In this document: positions 19,081 through 27,387 of the stretch, in pieces
Layout: the number at the start of each line of letters is the position of its first letter
How positions within the stretch are numbered: the first letter of the stretch is position 1
From: Mucilaginibacter flavus
GTDB lineage: Bacteria; Bacteroidota; Bacteroidia; Sphingobacteriales; Sphingobacteriaceae
Direction: 5' to 3'
DNA length: 64,000 nt
NCBI RefSeq assembly: GCF_030409315.1
Contig: NZ_JAUFPS010000026.1
Location: forward strand, 90,008 to 154,007
The notes under the pieces: model-generated
The model's database searches: none
What the model was told of the DNA's origin: nothing
What the model saw: the letters and a program-made list of their open reading frames with translations, nothing else
Made by a program: the position numbers and the translations under genes

Positions 19081-19821
19081 TTACAAGTTTCGGTTAAAAT
19101 CAGCAAAATCCTTTGGATAAAAAAGTTTGTCTCTAAATGATGTGTCGTCGATATTTAATAAACAGACTACAGCAGCCGACTCAAAACTCCAATAACCAAT
19201 AAAGGCGCATTGGTTTTCTGTATTTTTATGCGAATTGTACCAGGGCGCTTTGCTCATGTTTTTGTACCAGCCTGATAGGTAGGCAGCAATAATTTCTGGC
19301 TGTTGTTCTTTTTTCGCATCAAACACGCTATACAGTTTTTCGAATGATTTTGGCCAGAGCAATTTTCCGGCGATTTTTCTGTCTGGTAACACGTATGATA
19401 GCATTATATCTGTCAGCTTATCGCTTCCCAGGGTATCGCAAACGGCAGCCAGTTTTTCCATCAATTCCCTATCGCTTTTAACAAGTATATTTAATGATAA
19501 AATAGTGAGGTATTCCTGGTAAACCAAAAATAAATCTTTCATCGAAGTGATATATTCCGGAGGGTAATTTTGGTAGGCAATATAGTTTTGGGTTGCTTCC
19601 GTTACCAGTTGTGCCAGATCTTTAATACTTCCTCCCTCCGAATATTTGTAAATGGCATACCTCAATTGCGTATCAGAAAGAATGGCGTAAACAGTATCCC
19701 AGCTTTTTATCTCCGGTGGCCTGCTGGCAAGCTGCTCTTTATTCTCGGTAATTTCGCTTTCAAAATCGGCGCGGCAGCTCTTCAGGTTTGCCAGGTTTAA
19801 CAATGGCTCTCTTTTCATCAT
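19081..19821 (-). CDS. PoNi-type immunity protein (DUF1910/DUF1911)
   Basis: A 246-aa helical protein. The C-terminal part carries the DUF1911 signature GYWSFESAAVVCLLN followed by DDTSFRDKLFYPKD. The N-terminal helical part matches DUF1910. This pair of domains defines PoNi, the immunity partner of PoNe DNase toxins known from type VI and other secretion systems. Its ATG overlaps the end of the upstream toxin gene by 4 bp, so the two are translationally coupled, and that toxin ends in a PoNe-like nuclease. PoNi proteins bind and neutralise PoNe in the cytoplasm. Family assignment is strong; cognate binding is inferred. Confidence 0.88.
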   Translation of the reverse strand: MMKREPLLNLANLKSCRADFESEITENKEQLASRPPEIKSWDTVYAILSDTQLRYAIYKYSEGGSIKDLAQLVTEATQNYIAYQNYPPEYITSMKDLFLVYQEYLTILSLNILVKSDRELMEKLAAVCDTLGSDKLTDIMLSYVLPDRKIAGKLLWPKSFEKLYSVFDAKKEQQPEIIAAYLSGWYKNMSKAPWYNSHKNTENQCAFIGYWSFESAAVVCLLNIDDTSFRDKLFYPKDFADFNRNL

Positions 19822-22800
19822 CTATCTGTAATTGGCTCTAATGTTACTACTCCATGTTCATCAACCTTGACGAGCAGTTTTCCAAGCGTTTTAGTTTTCA
19901 TAGCGTCAATAATCTCTTTCCTTGTCGCCGCATCAAGCGTGTTAAGGTAACCCTTTATCCACGGGTCTGACATTTGGCCGGGCTTTAACTGCGCTTTTCT
20001 ATACTTGGTTTCTGTTACATAAATTTTGCCGTTTTTCTTCCATACGCCATCTAAACCTACTCCCTGGGGCGGGTTTCTATAATCTATCAACTTACCGCCG
20101 TTGTTTAACTTTTTGAAACCGGCATTTTTTAAATGTAAGTCGGCCTGGTATTCTCCCAATCTTCCTTTTAAGGTGTTTTTAAAACCGCCTCTCCTTAGTT
20201 TTGTTTTATTGTTAAAGCTGCCATCAAACCAATTGTTAAAGCTACGTGGTTTTTTTCCTGCGGCCTTCTTTTTAGCTTTATATTCGTTGTAATACTTTTT
20301 GATTTTTTTTGTATTGCCAAGCAACTTTTTCTGAACTTTTGCAAAGCTTTCCATTTCTTTAAGCTTTGTTTCAAGTACTTTAAGCTCTTTTAAGGCGGCT
20401 TTGTTATTTGGATTTTTTTTCAGTTTAGCTTTAACCTTTTTTAGCTCAGCCTTTAATTCGGGGTTAGCATTAAGCTCGTTTTTGTATTTGACCTCCAGGG
20501 CGGCGCAGGTTGTGCATTTGGCGGCATTTCCGTCTTTATCAATTTTTAAGTCGTGCCCGTCTTCCGTTTTATCTTTGGCTACTACACCTTCATCGTTCTG
20601 GGCTTTTTCTGCAAATTCCTGTGCTTGTTTCTCCTCGGGGGTATCCGCGGTTGGTGTTTCGGTGGTTTCGTCGGCCGGTAGTTCTGCCGGCTCGTTAACA
20701 ACTTCGTCTGGTACAGCCTCTGTTGATACTTCTCCCGCTTCCTCTGGTAAAACCTCTCCTGTTTCGCCAGGCAAAATTTCTCCTGTTTCGTCTGGAAATA
20801 CTTCCGGCATTTCTTCGGGCGACTTTCCGTTCACTTCGGTGGTATCGCTTTCTATACCGGTTTTTACTTCTGTTGGTTCATCTACTACGGTAGCTCCGGT
20901 TCCTGTATTTTCAGGTGTTACGGTTTCATGGGTTACCTTCCGCTCGCCCGAAGGATTTTCGGGGATTTTAGCTGAATTGGATGGTTTAGGAGCAGGGCCG
21001 CCAGTTGGCGCAGGCAATTCAGGACCTGCGGGCCCCATATCAATGCCATGGGTGTTGTTCATCCAATCGTGATATTCCTGCAAAGTGCTAAACTCCAGTT
21101 TTTCCCTCCTCATGCTAACCGGGTCTGGATAATCTATTTTGTAAGGTTTGTCGACACCCGGTTCATAAGAGAATAGCGTAAATTCATTGCCGCGTGGAGT
21201 TTTGAAATCAATTTTTGAGGTTACCGGTTTATTGCCGGCTTTTACGGATTGATCCCTTATAATACTAAAATCTCCTGCCGCGCCGCTTGGTAGCCTGTCT
21301 TGAGGCAAAACAAAGCCAGTGTCGCCAACAGGGTGATAATGGGATACCAGTTCAAACTTATCTTTGGATTGATCCTGAAGAATTTCCTTCCATTTTTGCG
21401 CAAGACCAGGTGTAGGCCCCTGTTTTTCGCCGGCTGGTCCTTTAACGTGAACGCTACTGTCATCTCCCTGAATCACGATAAAATCTCCGGTTTCGGTATT
21501 GCGATAAATACCCACTTCCCGGCCTGGAGTTTCGTTTATGGAGCTTCTGTACATCCTGGCAGCATCCACTTCTGATGTCGCATCGCCAGGCATCATCACA
21601 TCGCCAGGCTCAAATTCATAGAATTCGCCCTCCGCATCAGGTAAATGTGTACCTGATTGCCCTTGCCCCGGCGTTTTTGCAGGCTTCGCGGCTTCCGGAT
21701 TTTCGGTATTCCCTACCTTTTCTACCGGTTTTTCGTTTTCTACCGCTTTCTCGCTTGTTTTTGGTGTTTCATTTTCGGTATGCTGTGTTACCGGGTCTTT
21801 TGTTTGTTCAACTTTTGTTTCTGTATTTTCTAAAGATGTTTCGGTGCCTTTTTCAATGGTTGGTTTTTCGGCCACAGGTTTTTCTGGTTTGCCTAATCCA
21901 ATTTTGCCTTTTGCCGCATTAATCTTCTTCTTCATTCCGGCACGGCCTTCATTAAAAGAGGTTTTAGCTTTCTCGAATTTTTGACCTTGTTTACTTTCTT
22001 TTATTCCTTTTAATGCGCTATCAACAGCCTGTAAAGGCTTACTTTCTTTTACGGTTTTCACCAGGCCTTTCATTGATTCGGTAAGTTCGGGCATGGCTTC
22101 AGATATAAGGCCACCAAGTTTCTTGAAGCCGGCTGTTAATGCCTCGGCTATTTTGCCGCCTATGGCTCCCAGCAAGAACAACGCGAGCATGATACCCAAC
22201 GTTAAGCCGCTATTGGCAATGCGCTGGTAGGCAAATAGTATCCGGTCTCGCCCGGTTTTAACCTGCGAGGCGGTGTACATGTGCGGATTTTGTTTCTGAG
22301 CGCTTTCGCCGGGGGCTGGTGCTTCATTTTTGGTATCAGAATCAAATGCTTTCTCCACCTTCTTAGCCTCAGGAGGTGGCGCGGGCGATTCTTTTTCATC
22401 GTCCTGGGTTACCGACAGGTCATAAACGGCCTTGGTAATAACCAGGGTTTCTGTTGCTACCATTGAAACCATAATGCCTTCGCCAAGGGCCACACCAGCT
22501 TCAAAGCCAGCCCCGGCACCCGGAATAGCACCTGCGCCTACGCCAAATATGCCACCCAATATAGCGCCTACAACAGCGCCGCCAATGGCTGCCCATCCGG
22601 CAAACGCGCCTACTGTATTGTTGAGCGCCTGCATCCATTCCAAGCATTCGTCGGTAACTTTGCTGTAATCTCCGGCTTTAAAGTCGGTCCATATTTGCGG
22701 TATCAGGTGCCACAGCTTTGGTGCTTCTTCATACAGCGGGCTGCCTGTTGCAAATGGCCAAATCAGGTACCAGATCATGTTTTTAGCCTGTCCCCACCAA

Positions 22801-25800
22801 TCGGCCATTAAAGCGTTTACGGTAGGGGTAAGGTATTTCATAATACCTGTAAGATGTTTAGCAACAGATAAACCGGCTAAGCTAAGCGCATTCTCTACCG
22901 CGCCCTGGGCGCTACCCGGTATCTCCTGGATGTGGGGCTGTAAAAACTCTTTGGCTTTATCCTCTAATATTTGCGGGTTATTCCATATTTCCATAAAGCC
23001 GTCAATCATCACTTTGAAAAGCTTATACTGCTTTTCAACATCCAGCAGGAAGTCCATGATTTTCAACGATGCTACAATAACCGCTTCGGTAACTGATAGT
23101 GTAATATCCCAGGCTTTTTGTACAATTGCCAGCGCGGTATCAACAATGGCGGCATAGGTATCAATTATCGCAGCCACTACTTCTTTAAAGGTGTCAAATG
23201 CCTCATTGGCAAATGTTACGGCCTCATTAACCGCGGCATCAATTTTCGCGTTTAATTCGTCGCGTATTTCGGGGAACGCGGCAAATACAATGTCTACATA
23301 GGTTTTCAGTAGTTCGCCAAATTCTTTTATAAAGCCCACTATGGCCTTTCTTGCCAATTCAATGGCTGCCATGGCCAGTTCTTTGGCTTTTTCAAAAGCC
23401 CATTTAACGGCAGCGCGCAACTTATCAAATATAAAGTTGACCGCTTTTTTCAAGCCATCTATCAGCGCGGAAGCTTTATCGGCAAGCCAACCTAAAAATC
23501 CTTTACTTTCATTACGGGCCTCGTTCTTTTTGTCGTCGGCTTCTTTTTTGGCATCGGCTTTCTTTTTAGCTACTTCCTCATTGGCGTCATCGTAATGTTT
23601 TTTGGCCTCGTCATTTCCTTTTTTCGATTCGGTATTTACCTTATCAATATGGTCTTGCGCCGCCTGGCCGGCCTTGGTTTGGAAGTTAAGTTCCGTTTCA
23701 TCAAGCCGTTTTTGCCATTCAACCCGCGATGCGCCTACGTGATTTTGTGCATCAAGCTGGGCTTTGTTTTGCAATCGGTTTGATTTAGCGGTCTCGGTAT
23801 TGATTTGTTTGTCTGTTTCTGTTTTACCGGTGCTTATTTTATCGCGGTATAAAACTTCTTCCTGCGCGTATTTTTGCGTTTGCTCGCCAATTTTTGCGTT
23901 GATGTGATCTGCAGATGATGCGTCGATCTTGTCTTTCAGATCACCCGGTACAGGGCTGCTACCGTTTAAGGCACCGCCTTTGCCGGTATTGACCTTAAAT
24001 GAGCGTTTGGTTTTTATGTTTTTTGACGACGGTTTTGGTATTACATTGTTTTCGCCAAAGTCATTATTTATTTCAAGGGCCGCGGCAGCTTTCTTTTCAG
24101 CTACCTCATCTGCCTGGGCTTTGGTTTCATCGTTAATGTTATTTGCATCCGCTTCTCCGGTTAATGGTACAACGGGGGCGTTAATCAATTTATCTGGTAT
24201 TGCGCTATCATCAAATGATACGCTTTCCAACGCGTTACCGGCACTGGTAGGATCAACCTGGTCTGGCGAATCAGGGGTAGGCTGGGTTTGTAGTTTTGAC
24301 GGTACAAATGCAGGCACCGGCGGTACCTCAACCTCTGTTTTGGCAGGTGGGCTCCATCCGCCCTTACCCTCATAGGTTTTTTTTGCAGATGCCGACTCTT
24401 TGCTTATCGTAAATTTCTTTTTGCCTCCATTTTTACCACCGTAGGGGCTGCCGTTAGCCTCCGGAATTATTGGTATTTGTTTTACCGATTCGTCCTTTTG
24501 CATCTCCTCGCTTTGCGCTGCGGCGTCCTTAGCCGCATTAAATGCCCCGGCAATTTCGGTAACAGGAGTTTTTTGCAATGCTTCAAGTACATCGGCAGGG
24601 TTGCCGGTGGCGGTTATTGGGGGCGCTTCCATTTTGCCCGGGTTATCGGTGCCGTTTGTTTTGGCGTTTGGCGCTACCGGAACATTTGCCGAAGACGCCG
24701 ATGCTTTTAACTGCGATGCCTTAACTGTTGTCGTGCCAGGGCCGGTTGGAGACGTAGTAGTTGTTGTACCAGATATTGGCGCGGCAACAGTATTATTGAC
24801 AGGAGTGGCTACCGGCGTTGGTGTAGGGTTATTAGTGGTGGCTTGCGGCGCGGCAGGCGCTGCCGTTCCGTTTGTATCACGTTGAATAACCGGGGCGACT
24901 GTTTGTGTTAAAGTATTGTTTTCTTCCTCGCTGGTTTGTTGCTTTAGCTGTACAGAACCGTTTTGTTGTACAACATGTGTTAGCTCGTGAGCCAGCAAAT
25001 GTTTGCCAGTATCTGTTTGGGGCTGATAATGCCCATCGTTAAAGTAAATGCTGTTTTTTATGGTGAAAGCCTTAGCATTTAAGGCCTTGCTCATCCGGGC
25101 AGATTCGTTGTTGTTATGGATCTCCACATCTCCAAAATCGTTGCCGAAACGGGCTTCCATAAAAGCCCTTGTGCCGGCGTCCATTGGCTGGCCGGTACCC
25201 ATGCTTGATGTTATGCGGCTGGATAGCGTACCATCAACAATACCCGATCCGTCACTATTTTGGTTAACAGCAGGCTGGGCTTGCGGAACAGGTTGCTCTT
25301 TAAGGCGCACATGTTCATCGTCGTAACCGCCACATTCGCATCGTTGTATAAAAGGTGTGATTTGGTTGGATAGCGGTTTAAGCTGTACGCGTTCATCTTC
25401 ATCATCGTCAACTACATCGGGACCGGTAGATTTGTGATAGCCAAACTGCGCAATCGGTGCTATTGGTTTAAGGCGTACATGTTCGTCGTCATAATTATCG
25501 CAAGAGCTGCAACGTTGTATAAATGGTGTAATTGGGGTTGATAGCGGTTTAAGTTGTACATGTTCATCGTCATAACTATCAACACAGGTTGATATTGATT
25601 TATGGTAACCAAACGGTACTACTGGCGGAATTGGCTTAAGCTGCACATGCTCATCATCGTGATTGTTGCACGCCGGGCTACATCGTTGCAGAAAGGGCGT
25701 TACCTGGCCGGCCAAGGGTTTAAGACTTACCTTGTTGTCATCAACATCATTTGCAGGATTACGTTGTACGTTCCGGCTTTCGGGCATCCGCATTACTTTA

Positions 25801-25991
25801 TCGGCCATATCATCGGCCTCTTGCTCAAACGGATCATTTGGCGCGCCCACAGAAAGTTTTAGCTGGATAGGATATCTGTCAATAAGCAATTCTTCTTTTT
25901 CAAAGTGTTGCTCCTTTGCGGGCGCAACTTCAACGGCCGAAGCAGCTGGGCTGCTTTGCGGTTGATGAGCTATTGAAGCGGTTTCGTGCAT
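19818..25991 (-). CDS. Giant eCIS cargo: DUF4157 header, repeats, membrane-like segments and PoNe DNase tip
   Basis: A 2057-aa modular toxin. Residues 40-72 carry IQLKLSVG..DPFEQEADDMADKVMRMPE. Residues 85-235 hold five DDEHV(Q/R)LKP-type repeats with paired Cys. DUF4157 (about 265-345) ends in the HELTH motif. A Pro/Thr-rich linker, then Lys/Glu-rich coiled coil (about 690-850) and amphipathic helices follow. Gly/Ala-rich hydrophobic segments lie near 1129-1163 and 1260-1282. A domain at about 1500-1660 has SHYHP and SGAAGD, JAB-like. After a Glu/Pro linker and a CTTC motif, the tip (about 1920-2055) has GRLGEYQADL, GLDGVW and VTETKY, the PD-(D/E)xK core of PoNe DNases. DUF4157 marks eCIS-associated toxins. 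The gene is the last large one after the structural genes and overlaps its immunity gene. Confidence 0.9.
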   Translation of the reverse strand: MHETASIAHQPQSSPAASAVEVAPAKEQHFEKEELLIDRYPIQLKLSVGAPNDPFEQEADDMADKVMRMPESRNVQRNPANDVDDNKVSLKPLAGQVTPFLQRCSPACNNHDDEHVQLKPIPPVVPFGYHKSISTCVDSYDDEHVQLKPLSTPITPFIQRCSSCDNYDDEHVRLKPIAPIAQFGYHKSTGPDVVDDDEDERVQLKPLSNQITPFIQRCECGGYDDEHVRLKEQPVPQAQPAVNQNSDGSGIVDGTLSSRITSSMGTGQPMDAGTRAFMEARFGNDFGDVEIHNNNESARMSKALNAKAFTIKNSIYFNDGHYQPQTDTGKHLLAHELTHVVQQNGSVQLKQQTSEEENNTLTQTVAPVIQRDTNGTAAPAAPQATTNNPTPTPVATPVNNTVAAPISGTTTTTSPTGPGTTTVKASQLKASASSANVPVAPNAKTNGTDNPGKMEAPPITATGNPADVLEALQKTPVTEIAGAFNAAKDAAAQSEEMQKDESVKQIPIIPEANGSPYGGKNGGKKKFTISKESASAKKTYEGKGGWSPPAKTEVEVPPVPAFVPSKLQTQPTPDSPDQVDPTSAGNALESVSFDDSAIPDKLINAPVVPLTGEADANNINDETKAQADEVAEKKAAAALEINNDFGENNVIPKPSSKNIKTKRSFKVNTGKGGALNGSSPVPGDLKDKIDASSADHINAKIGEQTQKYAQEEVLYRDKISTGKTETDKQINTETAKSNRLQNKAQLDAQNHVGASRVEWQKRLDETELNFQTKAGQAAQDHIDKVNTESKKGNDEAKKHYDDANEEVAKKKADAKKEADDKKNEARNESKGFLGWLADKASALIDGLKKAVNFIFDKLRAAVKWAFEKAKELAMAAIELARKAIVGFIKEFGELLKTYVDIVFAAFPEIRDELNAKIDAAVNEAVTFANEAFDTFKEVVAAIIDTYAAIVDTALAIVQKAWDITLSVTEAVIVASLKIMDFLLDVEKQYKLFKVMIDGFMEIWNNPQILEDKAKEFLQPHIQEIPGSAQGAVENALSLAGLSVAKHLTGIMKYLTPTVNALMADWWGQAKNMIWYLIWPFATGSPLYEEAPKLWHLIPQIWTDFKAGDYSKVTDECLEWMQALNNTVGAFAGWAAIGGAVVGAILGGIFGVGAGAIPGAGAGFEAGVALGEGIMVSMVATETLVITKAVYDLSVTQDDEKESPAPPPEAKKVEKAFDSDTKNEAPAPGESAQKQNPHMYTASQVKTGRDRILFAYQRIANSGLTLGIMLALFLLGAIGGKIAEALTAGFKKLGGLISEAMPELTESMKGLVKTVKESKPLQAVDSALKGIKESKQGQKFEKAKTSFNEGRAGMKKKINAAKGKIGLGKPEKPVAEKPTIEKGTETSLENTETKVEQTKDPVTQHTENETPKTSEKAVENEKPVEKVGNTENPEAAKPAKTPGQGQSGTHLPDAEGEFYEFEPGDVMMPGDATSEVDAARMYRSSINETPGREVGIYRNTETGDFIVIQGDDSSVHVKGPAGEKQGPTPGLAQKWKEILQDQSKDKFELVSHYHPVGDTGFVLPQDRLPSGAAGDFSIIRDQSVKAGNKPVTSKIDFKTPRGNEFTLFSYEPGVDKPYKIDYPDPVSMRREKLEFSTLQEYHDWMNNTHGIDMGPAGPELPAPTGGPAPKPSNSAKIPENPSGERKVTHETVTPENTGTGATVVDEPTEVKTGIESDTTEVNGKSPEEMPEVFPDETGEILPGETGEVLPEEAGEVSTEAVPDEVVNEPAELPADETTETPTADTPEEKQAQEFAEKAQNDEGVVAKDKTEDGHDLKIDKDGNAAKCTTCAALEVKYKNELNANPELKAELKKVKAKLKKNPNNKAALKELKVLETKLKEMESFAKVQKKLLGNTKKIKKYYNEYKAKKKAAGKKPRSFNNWFDGSFNNKTKLRRGGFKNTLKGRLGEYQADLHLKNAGFKKLNNGGKLIDYRNPPQGVGLDGVWKKNGKIYVTETKYRKAQLKPGQMSDPWIKGYLNTLDAATRKEIIDAMKTKTLGKLLVKVDEHGVVTLEPITDR

Positions 25992-26037
25992 ATTGTTTTA
26001 AGTTATCTTGTTATTGCCTTTTGTTTTAAAAACGTTT

Positions 26038-27315
26038 CTATGGGTTTAAGAAATGCGGAAAGAATGAAAACGATATGCCGGTAGTGTTAAACTGGTAAGT
26101 TCCCTTAGGCCCGGGTTGTATAGTGTATCCAAAATTGAAAAAATAGGAATAATGGGGATCTAGCGTATGTAATTCCACTTGCGAGCCTAATGTAACCCCG
26201 GCACCTGTATCAACACCCAGCTGCACGGGCGCAAACTCTACCTTTTTTCCATAATGGAAATTTAGCAGTGATATGCCAAATTGAACAGAGTTAAGCGTGC
26301 CGGACCCCGGCGTTGCGGCTGTAAACGTTACACCCGGTTCATGCAAGATATCCAATGCATCAAAAACGGTATTTAAACCCTTTACGTTATAAAAATCCAA
26401 ACCGCGGGCAACAGCTGTAATCTGATTATTACCGGTAAACATATCCATAAACTGATCGCCACCCAGTCGTAATCCATCATTGTCGGGTTCTGAAATATCG
26501 GGTATTGTGGCAAAAAGATCGGGGCTGTAAGTGCCTATGATGCTGCGGATTTGGCTTGGTGTAAGTAAAAGGTTTACCGGTGGCAGAAACTTAAATAGCG
26601 GGAGCTGAAAGTTGAAGGGTGCTGGCCGTTGCAGGTTAAGCTTGTAATCGCCTAAGTGAATACCATAATCGGGCAGGTTTGGCAGCAGCTTTGGCATGGT
26701 TAGTTTCATGGGATTTTTAAAATCATCGTCGGTGCCCTGTTTTTGAATTTTTGGCTTTATTGATTTTCCCTGTTGTATGGTATGCGTTAGCTCATGAGCC
26801 AGCAAGCGTTTACCGCCCGAAACTTCGGGCGCGTATTTTCCCGAATTGAAGTAAATATCGTTGCCAACTGTAAACGCCTGAGCGTTTAATTCATTCGACA
26901 TTTGAGCCGCATAATCATCTGTGTGAATCCTTACGTCTGAGAAATCATTCCCAAAACGGCTTTCCATAAAACTTTTGGTACCATTGCTCATTGATTGGCC
27001 ACCGCCCCGGGTGGCCGCAATGCCGTTTGTTACAGCGGGGCTTGCAACTCCGCCGCCATCGCCCTTTGCTTGTATAAATGGGGGAAGTTGACCAGATAAT
27101 GGCTTACGGTTGATATTTTCATCATCAGTGTCATCTACTTCACGTTGTATCAATGACCTTTCGGGCATGCGCATCACTTTATCGGCCATGTCATCTGCCT
27201 GCTGTTCCATGGGGTCGTTTGTTTCGCCAACGGTAAGCTTGCGCTGTATATTTGCCGCGCCAGATGAGGTGATTGCCCTGTTAGCCCCTGATGATCTGTG
27301 TCTGTACCGTTTCAT
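26038..27315 (-). CDS. Second eCIS cargo: DUF4157 protein with beta-rich C-terminus
   Basis: A 425-aa protein sharing its header with the giant cargo: IQRKLTVGETNDPMEQQADDM, a DDENINRKPLSGQLPPFIQ repeat-like unit, and DUF4157 at about 105-182 ending in HELTH. The remaining 240 residues match nothing I know. They include PAPFNFQLPLFKFLPP, a helical patch near TPSQIRSIIG, and a long alternating hydrophobic/polar stretch ending in an aromatic residue-rich tail (FSFFPHFLNP), suggesting a beta-sheet or barrel-like fold. No immunity gene follows directly, so it may not be toxic to the producer, or it may be a structural cargo. It lies 46 bp before the giant cargo gene. Confidence 0.8.
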   Translation of the reverse strand: MKRYRHRSSGANRAITSSGAANIQRKLTVGETNDPMEQQADDMADKVMRMPERSLIQREVDDTDDENINRKPLSGQLPPFIQAKGDGGGVASPAVTNGIAATRGGGQSMSNGTKSFMESRFGNDFSDVRIHTDDYAAQMSNELNAQAFTVGNDIYFNSGKYAPEVSGGKRLLAHELTHTIQQGKSIKPKIQKQGTDDDFKNPMKLTMPKLLPNLPDYGIHLGDYKLNLQRPAPFNFQLPLFKFLPPVNLLLTPSQIRSIIGTYSPDLFATIPDISEPDNDGLRLGGDQFMDMFTGNNQITAVARGLDFYNVKGLNTVFDALDILHEPGVTFTAATPGSGTLNSVQFGISLLNFHYGKKVEFAPVQLGVDTGAGVTLGSQVELHTLDPHYSYFFNFGYTIQPGPKGTYQFNTTGISFSFFPHFLNP

Positions 27316-27387
27316 CGTTCAATCGTTTTTTGCTGTTGTTACACGTTTTTGGTATTTACCCTCTTGAAAAATAATATCAGCGTTGCA

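Noticed and set aside
20401-21072. Long plus-strand open frames opposite the giant cargo gene
   Set aside because: Low-complexity Ser/Val/Gly translations that mirror the Glu/Pro-rich linker of the real gene in the other strand.
20401-24900. CRISPR-like or DNA-level tandem repeat in the cargo gene
   Set aside because: The repeats are in the protein (Lys/Glu and Pro/Thr runs) and lack regular spacers at DNA level.
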